Notes: generated by a model not told the origin, from the sequence alone. 50,823 bases of DNA from Pseudomonadales bacterium (GCA_016763855.1 JAESSY010000046.1:1-50823), one strand, 5' to 3'; shown: positions 43,566 through 50,823, numbered from the stretch's first letter. Numbers and translations: made by a program.

Positions 43566-44951
43566 ATGATGGAGGGTGTTTCTCGTTTGGCTACGATTAG
43601 CGCTATTCTATTTACATGCATGCTTTGCTTGGCGACTCCCTCCTATGCAGAGCCCCCAAAAGTAATCAATGGCCTGATTGATTTGCGTGATTGGGATTTC
43701 GAAAATGATGGTGAGATTGCGCTCTCAGGAGGTTGGGAGTTTTGTTGGAATCGGCACTTAGACAGTCACCAACTTTGTGAAAAATCTCTCCCCACCTTAA
43801 TCACTACCGCAGAAGTGCCAGGCTTTTGGAATGATATTGAATTATCGGGAGAGTCCTTGCCTGGTATCGGTATTGCGACGTATCAACTTGATGTGCTTAT
43901 CGCGAACAGAGATCGACTGGCACTAAAGCTACTATCTATTGGTACTGCCTACCGCCTTATTGTGGATGGAGAGTTACTGCTTGAAGTCGGCATGGTGGGT
44001 CGGACAGAGGCGAACACTCGGCCAGCCTATGCGCCTCAGGTGATCAGCTTTGTGCCTAAATCTAATCGTGTTGAAATCGTACTTCAAGTTGCCAATTTTC
44101 ATCATCGTGGCGCTGGGTTATGGGAAGTGATAAAAATTGGTCGCCCTGATACCCTATATCAACTCCGCGAAAGTCAATTAGCTAAGAATCTGCTACTGGT
44201 AGGGGCTATTCTCATTATGGCCTTGTACAACCTGTCGACCTGGTATTTTCGACAGGAGAGTCAATCAGGATTATTTCTTGGATTGTTCTGTCTCTTTATT
44301 GGTGCACGGATATTGCTCGTGGGAGAACGATATATAAACGAGGTGTTTCCTGGTTTGGGTTGGGAGTTTCTTGCTCGCATGGAATATGCGCTCTGGATGC
44401 TTTCTGTACCTTTGTTCATGAGCTACCTGCATAGCCTTTTTGCTAAGGATATCTCAATTCTGATTCTGCGGACTATCTGGGGGCTTTCCCTTGTCTTTTG
44501 CATATTGGCTTTGGTGATTCCCATTCGATCTGCGACTGAACTTGTTCCTGCATTTCAACTGATAACAGTTTGTGCGATTTTATATGGTTCAGTTGAAATC
44601 GTGCTAATAATTATAAGAAGGCGAGAAGGAAGCGTACTCTTAGGTATCGGTTGTCTCTTTCTGTTTCTTGCGGCCCTCAATGATATGTTTGATGCCATTT
44701 ATGGCTTTGGAGGAGAGAGCAAAATTCATGCAGGCTTGTTTGTTTTTGTTCTGTTACAAAGTTTGTTGGTATCAATTAGCTCTTCAAGAGCTTTACAAAC
44801 AATAGAAGTGCAATCTAGTCAACTTATGAAGGCTAATCTCGAATTGAAAATTCAAGAGAAGTTAAGGAAAGCTGCTGAAGGAGAATCCATAGCGCTATTT
44901 CGAAAGGTTGACCAGTCAGAGCAACTAAAAGGCTTTGGGTGTAATTGCTAA
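43566..44951 (+). CDS. 7TMR-DISM sensor protein, N-terminal part (ends at a frameshift)
   Basis: A 461-aa frame with a signal peptide (residues 1-28), a jelly-roll extracellular domain of the 7TMR-DISM type (WEFCWNRHLDSHQLCEKS, VPGFWNDI, GIATYQLDV, and AYRLIVDGELLLEVGMVG), seven hydrophobic helices (about 215-400) and a coiled coil (LMKANLELKIQEKLRKAAEGESIALF). The frame ends two residues after a run AAAA at 44927-44930; with three A residues it continues as QLKALGVIANVV into the next frame. Such proteins bind carbohydrate-like ligands outside and signal inside. Directly follows the dehydrogenase gene by 2 bp. Confidence 0.85.
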   Translation: MMEGVSRLATISAILFTCMLCLATPSYAEPPKVINGLIDLRDWDFENDGEIALSGGWEFCWNRHLDSHQLCEKSLPTLITTAEVPGFWNDIELSGESLPGIGIATYQLDVLIANRDRLALKLLSIGTAYRLIVDGELLLEVGMVGRTEANTRPAYAPQVISFVPKSNRVEIVLQVANFHHRGAGLWEVIKIGRPDTLYQLRESQLAKNLLLVGAILIMALYNLSTWYFRQESQSGLFLGLFCLFIGARILLVGERYINEVFPGLGWEFLARMEYALWMLSVPLFMSYLHSLFAKDISILILRTIWGLSLVFCILALVIPIRSATELVPAFQLITVCAILYGSVEIVLIIIRRREGSVLLGIGCLFLFLAALNDMFDAIYGFGGESKIHAGLFVFVLLQSLLVSISSSRALQTIEVQSSQLMKANLELKIQEKLRKAAEGESIALFRKVDQSEQLKGFGCNC

Positions 44952-45570
44952 TGTTGTAGCGGTCGATTTAAGCTCGGATAATGATAGTGCTGTCGCCACA
45001 CGAGCGAATGCTGTACTAACGGATATAGTCAGTCTGATTAAGAATGATAAGCCCCGCCGTGATCCAATTGATATGTGTCAACTTCTTAATGAGTTTTTTG
45101 AAGGAGACGAGTACCAACAACTCTTAATGCGGCATCCCAAATTAGATATTGTCACCGACATTGAAAGTACGTCAGCGGTTATCCTGGGCTCATCCCCTCA
45201 TATTAAAACCCTTCTGTTAGGGCTGATCAGGTATATAGCGGAGGTTCAGCCAGAGGATCAGGTGGTTATTATTTCTGGTCGTCATTATAAGATGGAAGCT
45301 CAATCACTCTTTCAGCATGAACTCCGTGCAGGGGAATATTATGTACTCAAGTTTGCTGATGAGGGACAGGGAATAGACCCCGTTGATCTAGTAGATATCT
45401 TCGATCCAACGGAACAATCAAATTTCTATGCTGGTTTAAGCAAGCGTCTGCGAAATCTGGCGGCGGCTTGGACAATTCTAAAAGATCACGATGGTGCGAT
45501 TGACATTTATTCTGTGCCGGGCTCAACTAGGCTAGATCTCTATTTTCCTATGACCTCAGTGAGCGACTGA
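44935..45570 (+). CDS. Degenerate histidine-kinase-like C-terminal part of the frameshifted sensor
   Basis: Read in frame +1 to the 7TMR-DISM part, it gives a histidine-kinase-like region: a DHp-like start (LGVIANVVAVDL where LAGGIAHDFNN is usual, so no phospho-histidine), then an HATPase-like domain with DEGQGIDPVDLVDIFDP as the G1 box, and GAIDIYSVPGSTRLDLYFPM as the last strands. The N-box asparagine is missing (LLLGLIRYIAE) and the glycine-rich G2 box is lost (SKRLRNLAAAW). It is therefore a pseudokinase or a decaying kinase. The TTG at 44935 as a true start is unlikely. Confidence 0.72.
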   Translation: MGVIANVVAVDLSSDNDSAVATRANAVLTDIVSLIKNDKPRRDPIDMCQLLNEFFEGDEYQQLLMRHPKLDIVTDIESTSAVILGSSPHIKTLLLGLIRYIAEVQPEDQVVIISGRHYKMEAQSLFQHELRAGEYYVLKFADEGQGIDPVDLVDIFDPTEQSNFYAGLSKRLRNLAAAWTILKDHDGAIDIYSVPGSTRLDLYFPMTSVSD

Positions 45571-45589
45571 ACACTTGTGGGGAGGTTCA

Positions 45590-46351
45590 ATGGAAGTCTA
45601 TATTCCAGAAAAATGGCGAGCTTGGTTAGAAGAGGAATGTCTGCTGAGATTTGATGACTGGTGGAATTTAGAACTCGAAGCGGTGGATGAGGCTAATACG
45701 GGTCGTGGTGGATGGAGTACAGTATTCAAATTACAACGCAGGGGCAGAGTTTTCTTCGTCAAAAGACAATCAAATCATTTGTCTCGTAATCTCTCATCGG
45801 GATTCTTTTCCAGGCCCACATTTAAATCGGAATTAGAACAGGTACATCGATATCGAGAACGTAACATCCCCTGTATTGAACCCGTTTTCTTTGCCAGCAT
45901 GAAAATAAAAGGAGAACATCAGGCGATTTTGGTAACAGAATCCCTAGAGGGATATTGTGCATTGGACGAACTCCTTCAAGACCCGGTCAAGCTGGTTGCT
46001 TGGGATCGCCGGCATCTGTGTAAGAGCGTCGCAGTTAGCGTTGCACGATTACATGCTGCTGGCATTGAGCACTACAATCTATATCCAAAGCACATCTTCG
46101 TTAGATATCATGAAGGCGTGATTGATGTTCGTTTTATAGATCTGGAAACCAGTAGGCACCATTTCGGCCTACTTAAGAGAAGGCTTAGGGATATTGAAAC
46201 GCTTTCAAGAAGAACGCCGTGGGTTAGTAATACAGAGAGGTTAAGATTTTTATTGGCGTATTTTTGTAAAACGAAGGTCGATAAAAAAATCCGTCAGGCT
46301 ATTGATCTTATAGCGATGCGCAGCAAAAGGAAAAGCAAGCGGGCAAAGTAG
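45590..46351 (+). CDS. InaA/WaaP-like lipopolysaccharide kinase family protein
   Basis: A 253-aa protein kinase-like fold of the InaA/Kdo-kinase family. GGWSTVFKLQRRGRVFFVKRQ carries the ATP-binding lysine (K58); VARLHAAGIEHYNLYPKHIFVR stands where the catalytic loop HRD occurs in WaaP, with asparagine for the aspartate; and VRFIDLETSR is the metal-binding DxD-like strand. GGGGAGG lies just before the ATG at 45590, deciding that start over TTG at 45575. It follows the pseudokinase sensor by 19 bp. Substrate may be LPS core or another envelope molecule. Confidence 0.87.
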   Translation: MEVYIPEKWRAWLEEECLLRFDDWWNLELEAVDEANTGRGGWSTVFKLQRRGRVFFVKRQSNHLSRNLSSGFFSRPTFKSELEQVHRYRERNIPCIEPVFFASMKIKGEHQAILVTESLEGYCALDELLQDPVKLVAWDRRHLCKSVAVSVARLHAAGIEHYNLYPKHIFVRYHEGVIDVRFIDLETSRHHFGLLKRRLRDIETLSRRTPWVSNTERLRFLLAYFCKTKVDKKIRQAIDLIAMRSKRKSKRAK

Positions 46352-46352
46352 T

Positions 46353-46841
46353 TCAATCGAGAGGAAGCGCCGTATCAAATTTCAATTCTCGCAAAGCGAT
46401 GTTTGACCGAATCTGAGAAATTTCCGGCAATTCGAAAAGGAAGTCTTCGAGAAATTGATCGAAACTTGAAATGCTTTTGGTTACGACTCTCAGAATAAAG
46501 TCGGCATCTCCCGTTGTTGCGAAGCATTCCATGATTTCAGCCCTGTGCTGAATCGATTTCTCGAAGGCTTGGGTATTTTTCTTGTTGTGCCGAGAGAGCG
46601 TGACATGAACAAATACACAAAGCCCTAAGCCGAGGTTTTCTCTATTAAGCAGCGCGGTGTAGCTATCAATGATGCCAGCCTGCTCAAGGGTTTTTACCCG
46701 TCGCCAACAAGATGCAGTTGAAGTCCCTACCCGCTCCGAAAGTTCTTGATTACTGATACGCCCGTCACTTTGTAAGTGCATTAAGATTTGGCGATCTAGA
46801 TCAGAAAGTGAATGTAGGATATCTCCCTTACTTTGGAGCAT
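46353..46841 (-). CDS. Lrp/AsnC-family transcription regulator
   Basis: A 162-aa regulator. The N-terminal winged helix reads LSDLDRQILMHLQSDGRISNQELSERVGTSTASCWRRVKTLEQAGII; the C-terminal RAM ligand domain contains VFVHVTLS, AEIMECFATTGDADFILRVVTKSISSFDQFL. It should bind an amino acid and DNA as an oligomer. It is divergent from the phenylalanine-hydroxylase-like gene, so phenylalanine or tyrosine sensing and control of that gene are likely (inference). ATG 46841 is chosen; a TTG at 46859 would add six residues. Confidence 0.92.
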   Translation of the reverse strand: MLQSKGDILHSLSDLDRQILMHLQSDGRISNQELSERVGTSTASCWRRVKTLEQAGIIDSYTALLNRENLGLGLCVFVHVTLSRHNKKNTQAFEKSIQHRAEIMECFATTGDADFILRVVTKSISSFDQFLEDFLFELPEISQIRSNIALRELKFDTALPLD

Positions 46842-46980
46842 AGAGGAATTACCTTTCAAACATTGGATAAAAAATGAATGATAAGCTGAATATCTGAAAA
46901 TTTCATCAACTATAACGAAAGCACCTTACATGTCTCGCAAGCTAAACTTCCTCCTTTGTACTATGTGTGTAGCGAAAGAC

Positions 46981-48771
46981 ATGTCAAGAGAGATAGATTT
47001 GATTCCTGCGGCGCTAAGCCAGACAGATATTCGGACCCAGCTACCCTTTCACCTGCGACAGTTTGTTGCCGAGCAAGATTACGATAAGAGATATAACGCG
47101 CGTGATCAGGCGATTTGGCGATATGTTCTGTCTCAATTGGTGAATCATTTGAAAGACAAAGCTCATCCAGTTTACTTTAATGGTTTAAAAAGAACGGGCA
47201 TCACGCTTGAAAAGATTCCATCCATTGACGAAATGAACATTTGCCTAAAGCAGCTAGGATGGCGAGCGATTGTTGTAGACGGCTTTATTCCGCCCCAGGC
47301 GTTTATGGAACTTCAATCTTTGAAGGTTCTCGCGATTGCAGTGGATATGAGAAGCATAGAACATATCGATTATACCCCCGCACCGGATATCATTCATGAG
47401 GCAGCAGGTCATGCCCCTATTATTGCCGATGAAGAATACGCAGAGTATTTGCAGCGCTTTGGTGCAATTGGAATGAAGGCGATATTCAATCAATGGGATG
47501 TGGCGGTTTATGAAGCGGTTAGATCATTATCCATTGCTAAGGAAGATTATGATCTTACAAACTACGAGATCGTTAAGTTCGAAGATAACTTAAATGAGTT
47601 GTTGGCCTCGCCGGGTGAGCCTTCTGAGCTAGCGCTATTAACAAGATTGCACTGGTGGACAGTGGAGTATGGTTTGGTGGGTAATGTAGATGACAGCGGG
47701 ATATTTGGTGCGGGATTGCTTTCTTCTCTGGGAGAGTCTCGACATTGTTTAAGTGATTCGGTATTGAAGCTGCCATTGACAGTTGAAGCAGTCTTAACAA
47801 GCTATGATATCACCCAAGAACAACCTCAATTATTCGTTACAAAAAGTTGCCGTCATCTGACTCAAATTCTTGAAGAATATGCGGCAACGATGTGCTACCA
47901 GAAGGGTGGTAGTAGCTCCCTTGCTTCTGCAATGAGTTGTGGTGTCGTCACAACTACTGAATATAGTTCAGGCCTGCAGGTTTCAGGTCGCCTTACTCGA
48001 TTAATGACCAATGCGTTGGGAGGCGAAATCTATATAGGAACAGAGGGCCCCACGCAGCTTTCAGTTGCTTGTAAAGAATTGGAAGGACATGACACTACCT
48101 ATCATAGTGCAGGTTTTGGTTCTCCAGTGGGCAGAATATGTAATCTAATGAAACCGCTTGAGGATGCAAGTGAGTACGATTTGCAAATCATGAATATCAA
48201 ACGTGAACAGATAGTTTGCTTAGAATTTTTGTCCGGTGTTACCGTAAAAGGATGGCTAAAAGGGTTAACAAAAGAAGATGGGAAGATTGTGTTGCTTAGT
48301 TTTGAGAATTGCACTGTACTTGACCCCAAAGGAGATTCACTTTTCGATCCTAAGTGGGGTGCTTATGATATGGCGGTAGGAGAGAGCATTGTATCAGTTT
48401 TTGCCGGTAGTGCAGACAGAGAAAAATTTGATGTATTCCCTCCAAAGCCTGAAGAAAAAAAATCAGTTAACCGGCCCGCTAAAGAATTACCTAATGAAAT
48501 CAAATTTTATTTAGAGCTTCGAAATTTCAGAAATTGTCTTAGTAATAACGAGGAGGTCACCAGAGAAGAATTTATGGAGCTCGTTCAAGAAAGCCAAAAA
48601 AGTCATCCAGCTGAATGGCTATTACATCTAGAATTACACGAGTTATCTCTTTCTATGAAAATGCACAATGAAATCACCACCTTGCACTTAGAAAGCCTGT
48701 GCAAAACGCATCAAGAATTTAAACACCTAATAAACCAGGGATTGGAACTTATAGGTCTTGAAAATGCATAA
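46981..48771 (+). CDS. Long phenylalanine 4-hydroxylase-like aromatic amino-acid hydroxylase
   Basis: About 596 aa. The first 250 residues are a biopterin-dependent aromatic amino-acid hydroxylase catalytic domain: YTPAPDIIHEAAGHAPIIAD with iron ligands H139 and H144, and RLHWWTVEYGLVG with E229. The remaining roughly 340 residues, beginning with TKSCRHLTQILEEYAATMCYQKGG, match the C-terminal extension of the 580-residue class found in Bacteroidetes and some proteobacteria; I do not know its function. It should convert phenylalanine to tyrosine with tetrahydrobiopterin or a related pterin. ATG 46930 would add 17 residues. It overlaps nnrS by 8 bp. Confidence 0.9.
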   Translation: MSREIDLIPAALSQTDIRTQLPFHLRQFVAEQDYDKRYNARDQAIWRYVLSQLVNHLKDKAHPVYFNGLKRTGITLEKIPSIDEMNICLKQLGWRAIVVDGFIPPQAFMELQSLKVLAIAVDMRSIEHIDYTPAPDIIHEAAGHAPIIADEEYAEYLQRFGAIGMKAIFNQWDVAVYEAVRSLSIAKEDYDLTNYEIVKFEDNLNELLASPGEPSELALLTRLHWWTVEYGLVGNVDDSGIFGAGLLSSLGESRHCLSDSVLKLPLTVEAVLTSYDITQEQPQLFVTKSCRHLTQILEEYAATMCYQKGGSSSLASAMSCGVVTTTEYSSGLQVSGRLTRLMTNALGGEIYIGTEGPTQLSVACKELEGHDTTYHSAGFGSPVGRICNLMKPLEDASEYDLQIMNIKREQIVCLEFLSGVTVKGWLKGLTKEDGKIVLLSFENCTVLDPKGDSLFDPKWGAYDMAVGESIVSVFAGSADREKFDVFPPKPEEKKSVNRPAKELPNEIKFYLELRNFRNCLSNNEEVTREEFMELVQESQKSHPAEWLLHLELHELSLSMKMHNEITTLHLESLCKTHQEFKHLINQGLELIGLENA

Positions 48772-49921
48772 TCTATTTGTTGACTTCGGATTTCGCCCCT
48801 TCTTTTTTATGGCGGGATTATTTTCGTTATTGCTCGTCCTGAACTGGATATTATTCTATAATGGGTATCCTGTTAACGGGCTATTCATATACTACGGTTC
48901 TTATCAGTGGCATGGCCATGAAATGATATTCGGTTATACCATTGCCGTTATTGCCGGGTTTCTGCTTACCGCTGTGCGGAACTGGACTGGTTTAGAAACA
49001 GCCAAAGGATACGGACTATTTGCACTCGCCCTGTTGTGGATGTTAGGAAGGGTACTCCCTCTTTTCCCTGTACCCCCACTGTTAGTTGCGATCGTGGACT
49101 TAAGCTTCTTGCCTTGTCTTGCCTTAGTGATCGGTATACCGATAGTTAAATCCAAGAACTATAGGAACCTTTTCTTCATTCCTATATTTATGATTTTTAT
49201 CCTTGCAAATATCACGGTTCATCTCGAAGCATTGGGTATGATCGAAACTGGGGGTAGAATGGCCCTGCGGGTGAGTTTTGCTTTGGTGACTGTAATAATT
49301 ACAATTATTGGCGGAAGGGTAATTCCCTTCTTTTCAGGGTCGGCTATTGAAGGTTATATACCGCGCACTTCAAAACTTAACGAAAAAGTTTCCATACTCT
49401 CTGCCATATTTTTCGGACTATGTTATAGCTTCTATCCTGAGGCAAAAATGACCTTAACAATCGTTGCTAGCTTAGCCGCAGTTTCTAATCTGGTTAGATT
49501 GATCGCTTGGTACGACAAGAGAATATGGAATAACCCCTTGCTGTGGATTTTGCACGTATCCTACGCATGGATGATTATCGGATATGTGCTTTTTGCCGTG
49601 GGCGATGCCATAAGTTTTGTTGGGCAACCAGCCTTGCATGGACTGACGATAGGCACAATTGGCGGAATGACACTCGGCATGATGGTCAGGGTTTCACTAG
49701 GACATACTGGAAGACCCTTGCTCGCCTCTCGAATGATCGTCATTGCATTTTTGGCAGTTAATTGTTCAGCTCTAGTAAGAGTTTTTCTACCAAGTCTCTT
49801 TCCTGAATACTATATAGAAGCTATTAGCCTGTCGGGTGCTTTTTGGCTATTGGCATTTAGCCTGTTCTTGATTCAATGCGCGCCTATGCTTTTCTCGCCT
49901 AGGGTTGATAGTACATCTTGA
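48764..49921 (+). CDS. nnrS: NnrS-family membrane protein
   Basis: A 385-aa membrane protein with about twelve hydrophobic helices. FGFRPFFFMAGLFSLLLVLNW, YQWHGHEMIFGYTIAVIAGFLLTAVRNWTG and GGRVIPFFSG are the NnrS hallmarks; NnrS is a haem- and copper-containing protein that relieves nitric-oxide stress. Histidines in WHGHEM, HLEALG and LHG are kept. ATG 48764 is preferred over TTG 48758. It overlaps the hydroxylase gene by 8 bp; the reason for that pairing is not clear. Confidence 0.92.
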   Translation: MHNLFVDFGFRPFFFMAGLFSLLLVLNWILFYNGYPVNGLFIYYGSYQWHGHEMIFGYTIAVIAGFLLTAVRNWTGLETAKGYGLFALALLWMLGRVLPLFPVPPLLVAIVDLSFLPCLALVIGIPIVKSKNYRNLFFIPIFMIFILANITVHLEALGMIETGGRMALRVSFALVTVIITIIGGRVIPFFSGSAIEGYIPRTSKLNEKVSILSAIFFGLCYSFYPEAKMTLTIVASLAAVSNLVRLIAWYDKRIWNNPLLWILHVSYAWMIIGYVLFAVGDAISFVGQPALHGLTIGTIGGMTLGMMVRVSLGHTGRPLLASRMIVIAFLAVNCSALVRVFLPSLFPEYYIEAISLSGAFWLLAFSLFLIQCAPMLFSPRVDSTS

Positions 49922-49966
49922 TCTAAGCGAGTGACATTAGTGATGAGATGGGCGCTCCGGTATCCG

Positions 49967-50181
49967 TAGTATCCACCAAATTGGCGCGAACTACCGAAGT
50001 ATGCAGATGGGGTATGTGCCAATAGTGTGCATTGTCTGGCCTTACTTGATCTGTTGGGGTTTTTTTGAGGCCGGTTTGTGGGTAGAATCGGGATAGGTTT
50101 AAAAGTAAATTATCTAAGTGATTGATAATGTGTGAGATTAATTTTAAAGAAATAGAGTATGCGCCAATTTGGTGGCTACTA
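49967..50181. repeat. 215-bp segment bounded by a 21-bp inverted repeat (20/21)
   Basis: TAGTATCCACCAAATTGGCG begins the left copy at 49967-49987; the right copy at 50161-50181 is its reverse complement with a single mismatch. The right copy ends four bases before the GTTAGGC integron core at 50186. The interior holds no gene. It may be a miniature element, an attI-like region with a duplicated arm, or a large cruciform. No target duplication is seen. Confidence 0.65.
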
Positions 50182-50185
50182 TTAT

Positions 50186-50192
50186 GTTAGGC
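50186..50192 (+). promoter_or_regulatory. Integron recombination core (GTTAGGC), attI-like or degenerate attC end
   Basis: GTTAGGC matches the GTTRRRY core and the R' core of the full attC at 50643-50729. It opens the cassette that contains the GFA gene. The matching GCCTAAC expected 60-140 bp upstream for an attC is not there, so this may be an attI site or a worn attC. Confidence 0.6.
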
Positions 50193-50220
50193 ATCAATCG
50201 AACTTATCAAGGAGGAAAAA

Positions 50221-50640
50221 ATGTCAGTAAAAAATGGTAGTTGCGGGTGTGGAAATTTAAAATACACTGTCGAAGGTGAACCAATAAATTCGCTGTTTTG
50301 TTATTGCAAAGAATGCCAAATTCTTACTGGCTCGGATAAATGGTTTGGGGTATGGATTCCAAAAGATAATTTTAAAATTGTTAGTGGTAGTCCCGTTATC
50401 TTTACTCGTAAGGGGAATTCGGGAAAAGACATGAATTATCTATTCTGCGAAAAATGCGGGGTAACAATATGCGCAGAAGTTACAGTTGGTAATTTTTATT
50501 CAGTTGCTGTATCCACTTTTAACAATTCAAATGACTTTGTACCAACAATGGCCGTTTATACTGCTTCAGCTCCGAATTGGGCGGTTTTTCCTGAAGGAGT
50601 GCCCATGTTTGAAATTTTACCCCCAAACTTAGGTGCTTAA
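50221..50640 (+). CDS. GFA/CENP-V-family protein (integron cassette gene)
   Basis: A 139-aa zinc protein of the GFA (glutathione-dependent formaldehyde-activating enzyme-like) family. GSCGCGNLKYTVEG, the CYCKECQ segment and FCEKCGVTICAE provide the CxC, CxxC and CxxC zinc sites. AAGGAGGAAAAAATG is a very strong ribosome-binding site, as often found in cassettes. It lies between two GTTAGGC cores 537 bp apart, with its stop two bases before the attC, so it is a gene cassette. Cassette genes of this family are common; substrate unknown. Confidence 0.92.
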   Translation: MSVKNGSCGCGNLKYTVEGEPINSLFCYCKECQILTGSDKWFGVWIPKDNFKIVSGSPVIFTRKGNSGKDMNYLFCEKCGVTICAEVTVGNFYSVAVSTFNNSNDFVPTMAVYTASAPNWAVFPEGVPMFEILPPNLGA

Positions 50641-50642
50641 AT

Positions 50643-50729
50643 GCCTAACAAGAACATTATGGCATTCACTTCGTTCATTCGGACGCTCCGCAGCAAGCTG
50701 CTACGCGCCGCATATGTTAAACGTTAGGC
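50643..50729 (+). repeat. Integron attC recombination site
   Basis: GCCTAAC (R'', 50643-50649) and GTTAGGC (R', 50723-50729) are perfect reverse complements bounding an 87-bp imperfect palindrome. Inside them AACATTATG near the left and CATATGTT near the right form the L pair with one extra base on the left, the usual extrahelical base. The central part holds GCAGCAAGCTGC. Position right after a cassette stop codon fits an attC site. Confidence 0.9.
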
Positions 50730-50749
50730 GCAAATGGGAACGAGCTAAT

Positions 50750-50823
50750 ATGAGAGCGCAGATAAAACTGGAAGTGGAAGCGATTGATGCGCTGGATGAA
50801 ATTGAAGAAGTTACAAAAGAAGA
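50750..50823 (+). CDS. Start of the next cassette gene (truncated by window end)
   Basis: ATG at 50750, 21 bp after the attC, with GGGAACGAG upstream, opens a frame MRAQIKLEVEAIDALDEIEE that stays open to the window end. It is the expected position of the next cassette's gene. The product cannot be judged from 24 codons. Confidence 0.5.
   Translation, partial: MRAQIKLEVEAIDALDEIEEVTKE

Noticed and set aside
50041-50185. A full attC site ending at the first GTTAGGC core
   Set aside because: No GCCTAAC-like partner in the 60-140 bp upstream; only the single core can be supported.

Overview
The window reads as chromosomal DNA of a free-living, probably marine, heterotrophic gammaproteobacterium. 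This is inferred from the protein types: a sigma-70 factor with gammaproteobacterial region 2 and 4 sequences, a long (about 530 aa) isocitrate lyase, a TcyP-type cystine carrier, a second EF-G, an InaA-type kinase, YfiR and NnrS. Coding is dense on both strands, base composition leans slightly to A+T, and there are no rRNA or tRNA genes and no phage. The mix of lone oxidoreductases, two PhyH-type dioxygenases, an LLM oxidoreductase, amidohydrolase, amidase, acyl-CoA ligase and acyl-CoA dehydrogenase suits a bacterium that degrades varied organic compounds.

Layout. 1-7.4 kb: 3' end of an RpoD-like sigma factor, a threonine-dehydratase-like enzyme, then on the minus strand isocitrate lyase, a TPR/ATP-grasp protein and a stand-alone EF-G. 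7.6-13.2 kb (plus): MOSC protein, diguanylate cyclase, FKBP lipoprotein, MDR oxidoreductase, Bax-like glucosaminidase, RlmI-like methyltransferase. 13.3-18 kb: amidohydrolase, thioredoxin-like ferredoxin, a frameshifted thioredoxin-domain lipoprotein, PhyH dioxygenase plus a small lipoprotein. 18-21 kb (minus): a tight astE-argC-argB cluster. 21-26 kb: two related small secreted proteins, a GST and an NTF2-like protein, and a chemoreceptor beside a YfiR-type periplasmic regulator. 26-32.5 kb (plus): LLM oxidoreductase, M20 peptidase, a PabB-PabC fusion, a second PhyH enzyme, a frameshifted GrpB-family gene and a HAD hydrolase. 32.5-39.6 kb: a 143-bp MITE lodged between convergent genes, tcyP, then CMD-SDR-NUDIX-acyl-CoA dehydrogenase, YkgJ-like protein and amidase. 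39.7-46.3 kb: thioesterase, acyl-CoA ligase, YtoQ, NAD-type isocitrate dehydrogenase, a frameshifted 7TMR-DISM pseudo-histidine-kinase and an InaA-type kinase. 46.3-49.9 kb: an Lrp regulator divergent from a long phenylalanine-hydroxylase-like gene and nnrS. From about 50 kb the window enters an integron cassette array: a GTTAGGC core, a GFA-family cassette, a full attC, and the start of the next cassette.

The most notable points are: (i) the integron array with no integrase in view, bordered by a near-perfect 21-bp inverted repeat; (ii) a MITE with perfect 16-bp ends and a CTAA target duplication that supplies the last codons of tcyP; (iii) three genes each broken by one base, one of them exactly at a CCCTTTC-TAG slippery-like site; (iv) a YfiR regulator paired with a chemoreceptor rather than a cyclase; (v) a succinylglutamate-desuccinylase-type gene joined to argC and argB; and (vi) a new-looking small family of repeat-bearing secreted proteins. 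No large undescribed multi-gene system stands out. All family calls come from reading motifs by eye, not from searches.
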